A program made the position numbers and the translations under genes. This document shows positions 5,932-6,141 of a stretch of DNA of 6,141 bases, in pieces. The notes beneath the pieces were generated by a model. The model did not search any database. It saw only the letters and a program-made list of their open reading frames with translations, and was not told the DNA's origin. Position 1 is the first letter of the stretch, and every line of letters starts with the position of its first letter. The DNA is from Alphaproteobacteria bacterium (lineage in GTDB: Bacteria > Pseudomonadota > Alphaproteobacteria > Rickettsiales > UBA998): contig JAKFYP010000006.1 of NCBI GenBank assembly GCA_021730835.1, positions 1-6,141 of the forward strand. Direction: 5' to 3'.

Positions 5932-6141
5932 ATGCGTACCATTACGAAGGATCAACTCCGTAAATTGCAAAGCCAGCATGAAAACCTGTTGCTGATTGAC
6001 GTATTGCCTGAGGAGTATTACCGCAAGCAACATATTCCGGGCGCAATTAATATTCCCCTTAAGGACAATGATCGTTTTGTCGAGCAGGTGCAGAAAAAAA
6101 CCAGATCCAAAGGACAGCAGATCGTTGTGTACTGCAAAAAC
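5932..6141 (+). CDS. Rhodanese-domain protein, N-terminal part only
   Basis: The first 70 codons are in the window and the frame is open at its end. ATG at 5932 has a good Shine-Dalgarno, AAGGAG (5920–5925), six bases upstream. The sequence shows the rhodanese pattern: LLLIDVLPEEYYRKQHIPGA (residues 19–38, with the Asp-Val and the His-Ile-Pro-Gly-Ala motifs), then INIPL, and the strand IVVYC carrying the presumed active-site cysteine (C68). The rest of the active-site loop lies beyond the window. Rhodanese domains carry sulfur as a persulfide on this cysteine; the substrate here is unknown. There is no signal peptide, so a cytoplasmic protein is expected. It could be a single-domain protein or the start of a fusion. 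Confidence 0.85.
   Translation, partial: MRTITKDQLRKLQSQHENLLLIDVLPEEYYRKQHIPGAINIPLKDNDRFVEQVQKKTRSKGQQIVVYCKN

Noticed and set aside
5763..5995. Small plus-strand frames of 66 and 70 residues in the spacer
   Set aside because: They have no Shine-Dalgarno, they overlap the hairpins and run into the rhodanese gene, and the products look like random translation.

Overview
The window looks like the chromosome of an alphaproteobacterium. The evidence is a rpsF–rpsR–DUF2232-type membrane protein run on the minus strand, a SerC of the long form common in alphaproteobacteria, and a SerA with a C-terminal ACT domain. Coding sequence is moderately GC-rich and the intergenic gaps are more AT-rich. 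I cannot name a genus. The lineage is inferred from gene order and remembered protein resemblance, not from a search.

Left part (1–1013): a decayed IS1-family insertion sequence, transcribed leftwards and running off the window start. Its transposase is broken by a frame change near the A-rich tract at 450–465, by a TGA at 384–386, and by a roughly 110-bp palindromic element at 160–269 sitting inside the DDE domain. A second, diverged copy of that element (917–1004) lies between the upstream end of the IS and the stop codon of the membrane-protein gene. The two copies share the same order of hairpins. They have covarying stems, a conserved loop motif, and completely different sequences in the longest stem. 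This is the most unusual thing in the window.

Middle left (1014–2649, minus strand): rpsF, rpsR and a polytopic DUF2232-like membrane protein, in that transcriptional order. In many alphaproteobacteria rplI follows in this cluster. Here the palindromic element and the IS occupy that place, and rplI is not in view.

Right part (2878–5752, plus strand): serC and serA, divergent from the ribosomal genes across a 228-bp control region. Together they encode two consecutive steps of serine biosynthesis: SerA oxidises 3-phosphoglycerate and SerC transaminates the product. A 179-bp spacer with an unusually strong hairpin (5834–5891) leads into a rhodanese-domain gene cut off by the window end.
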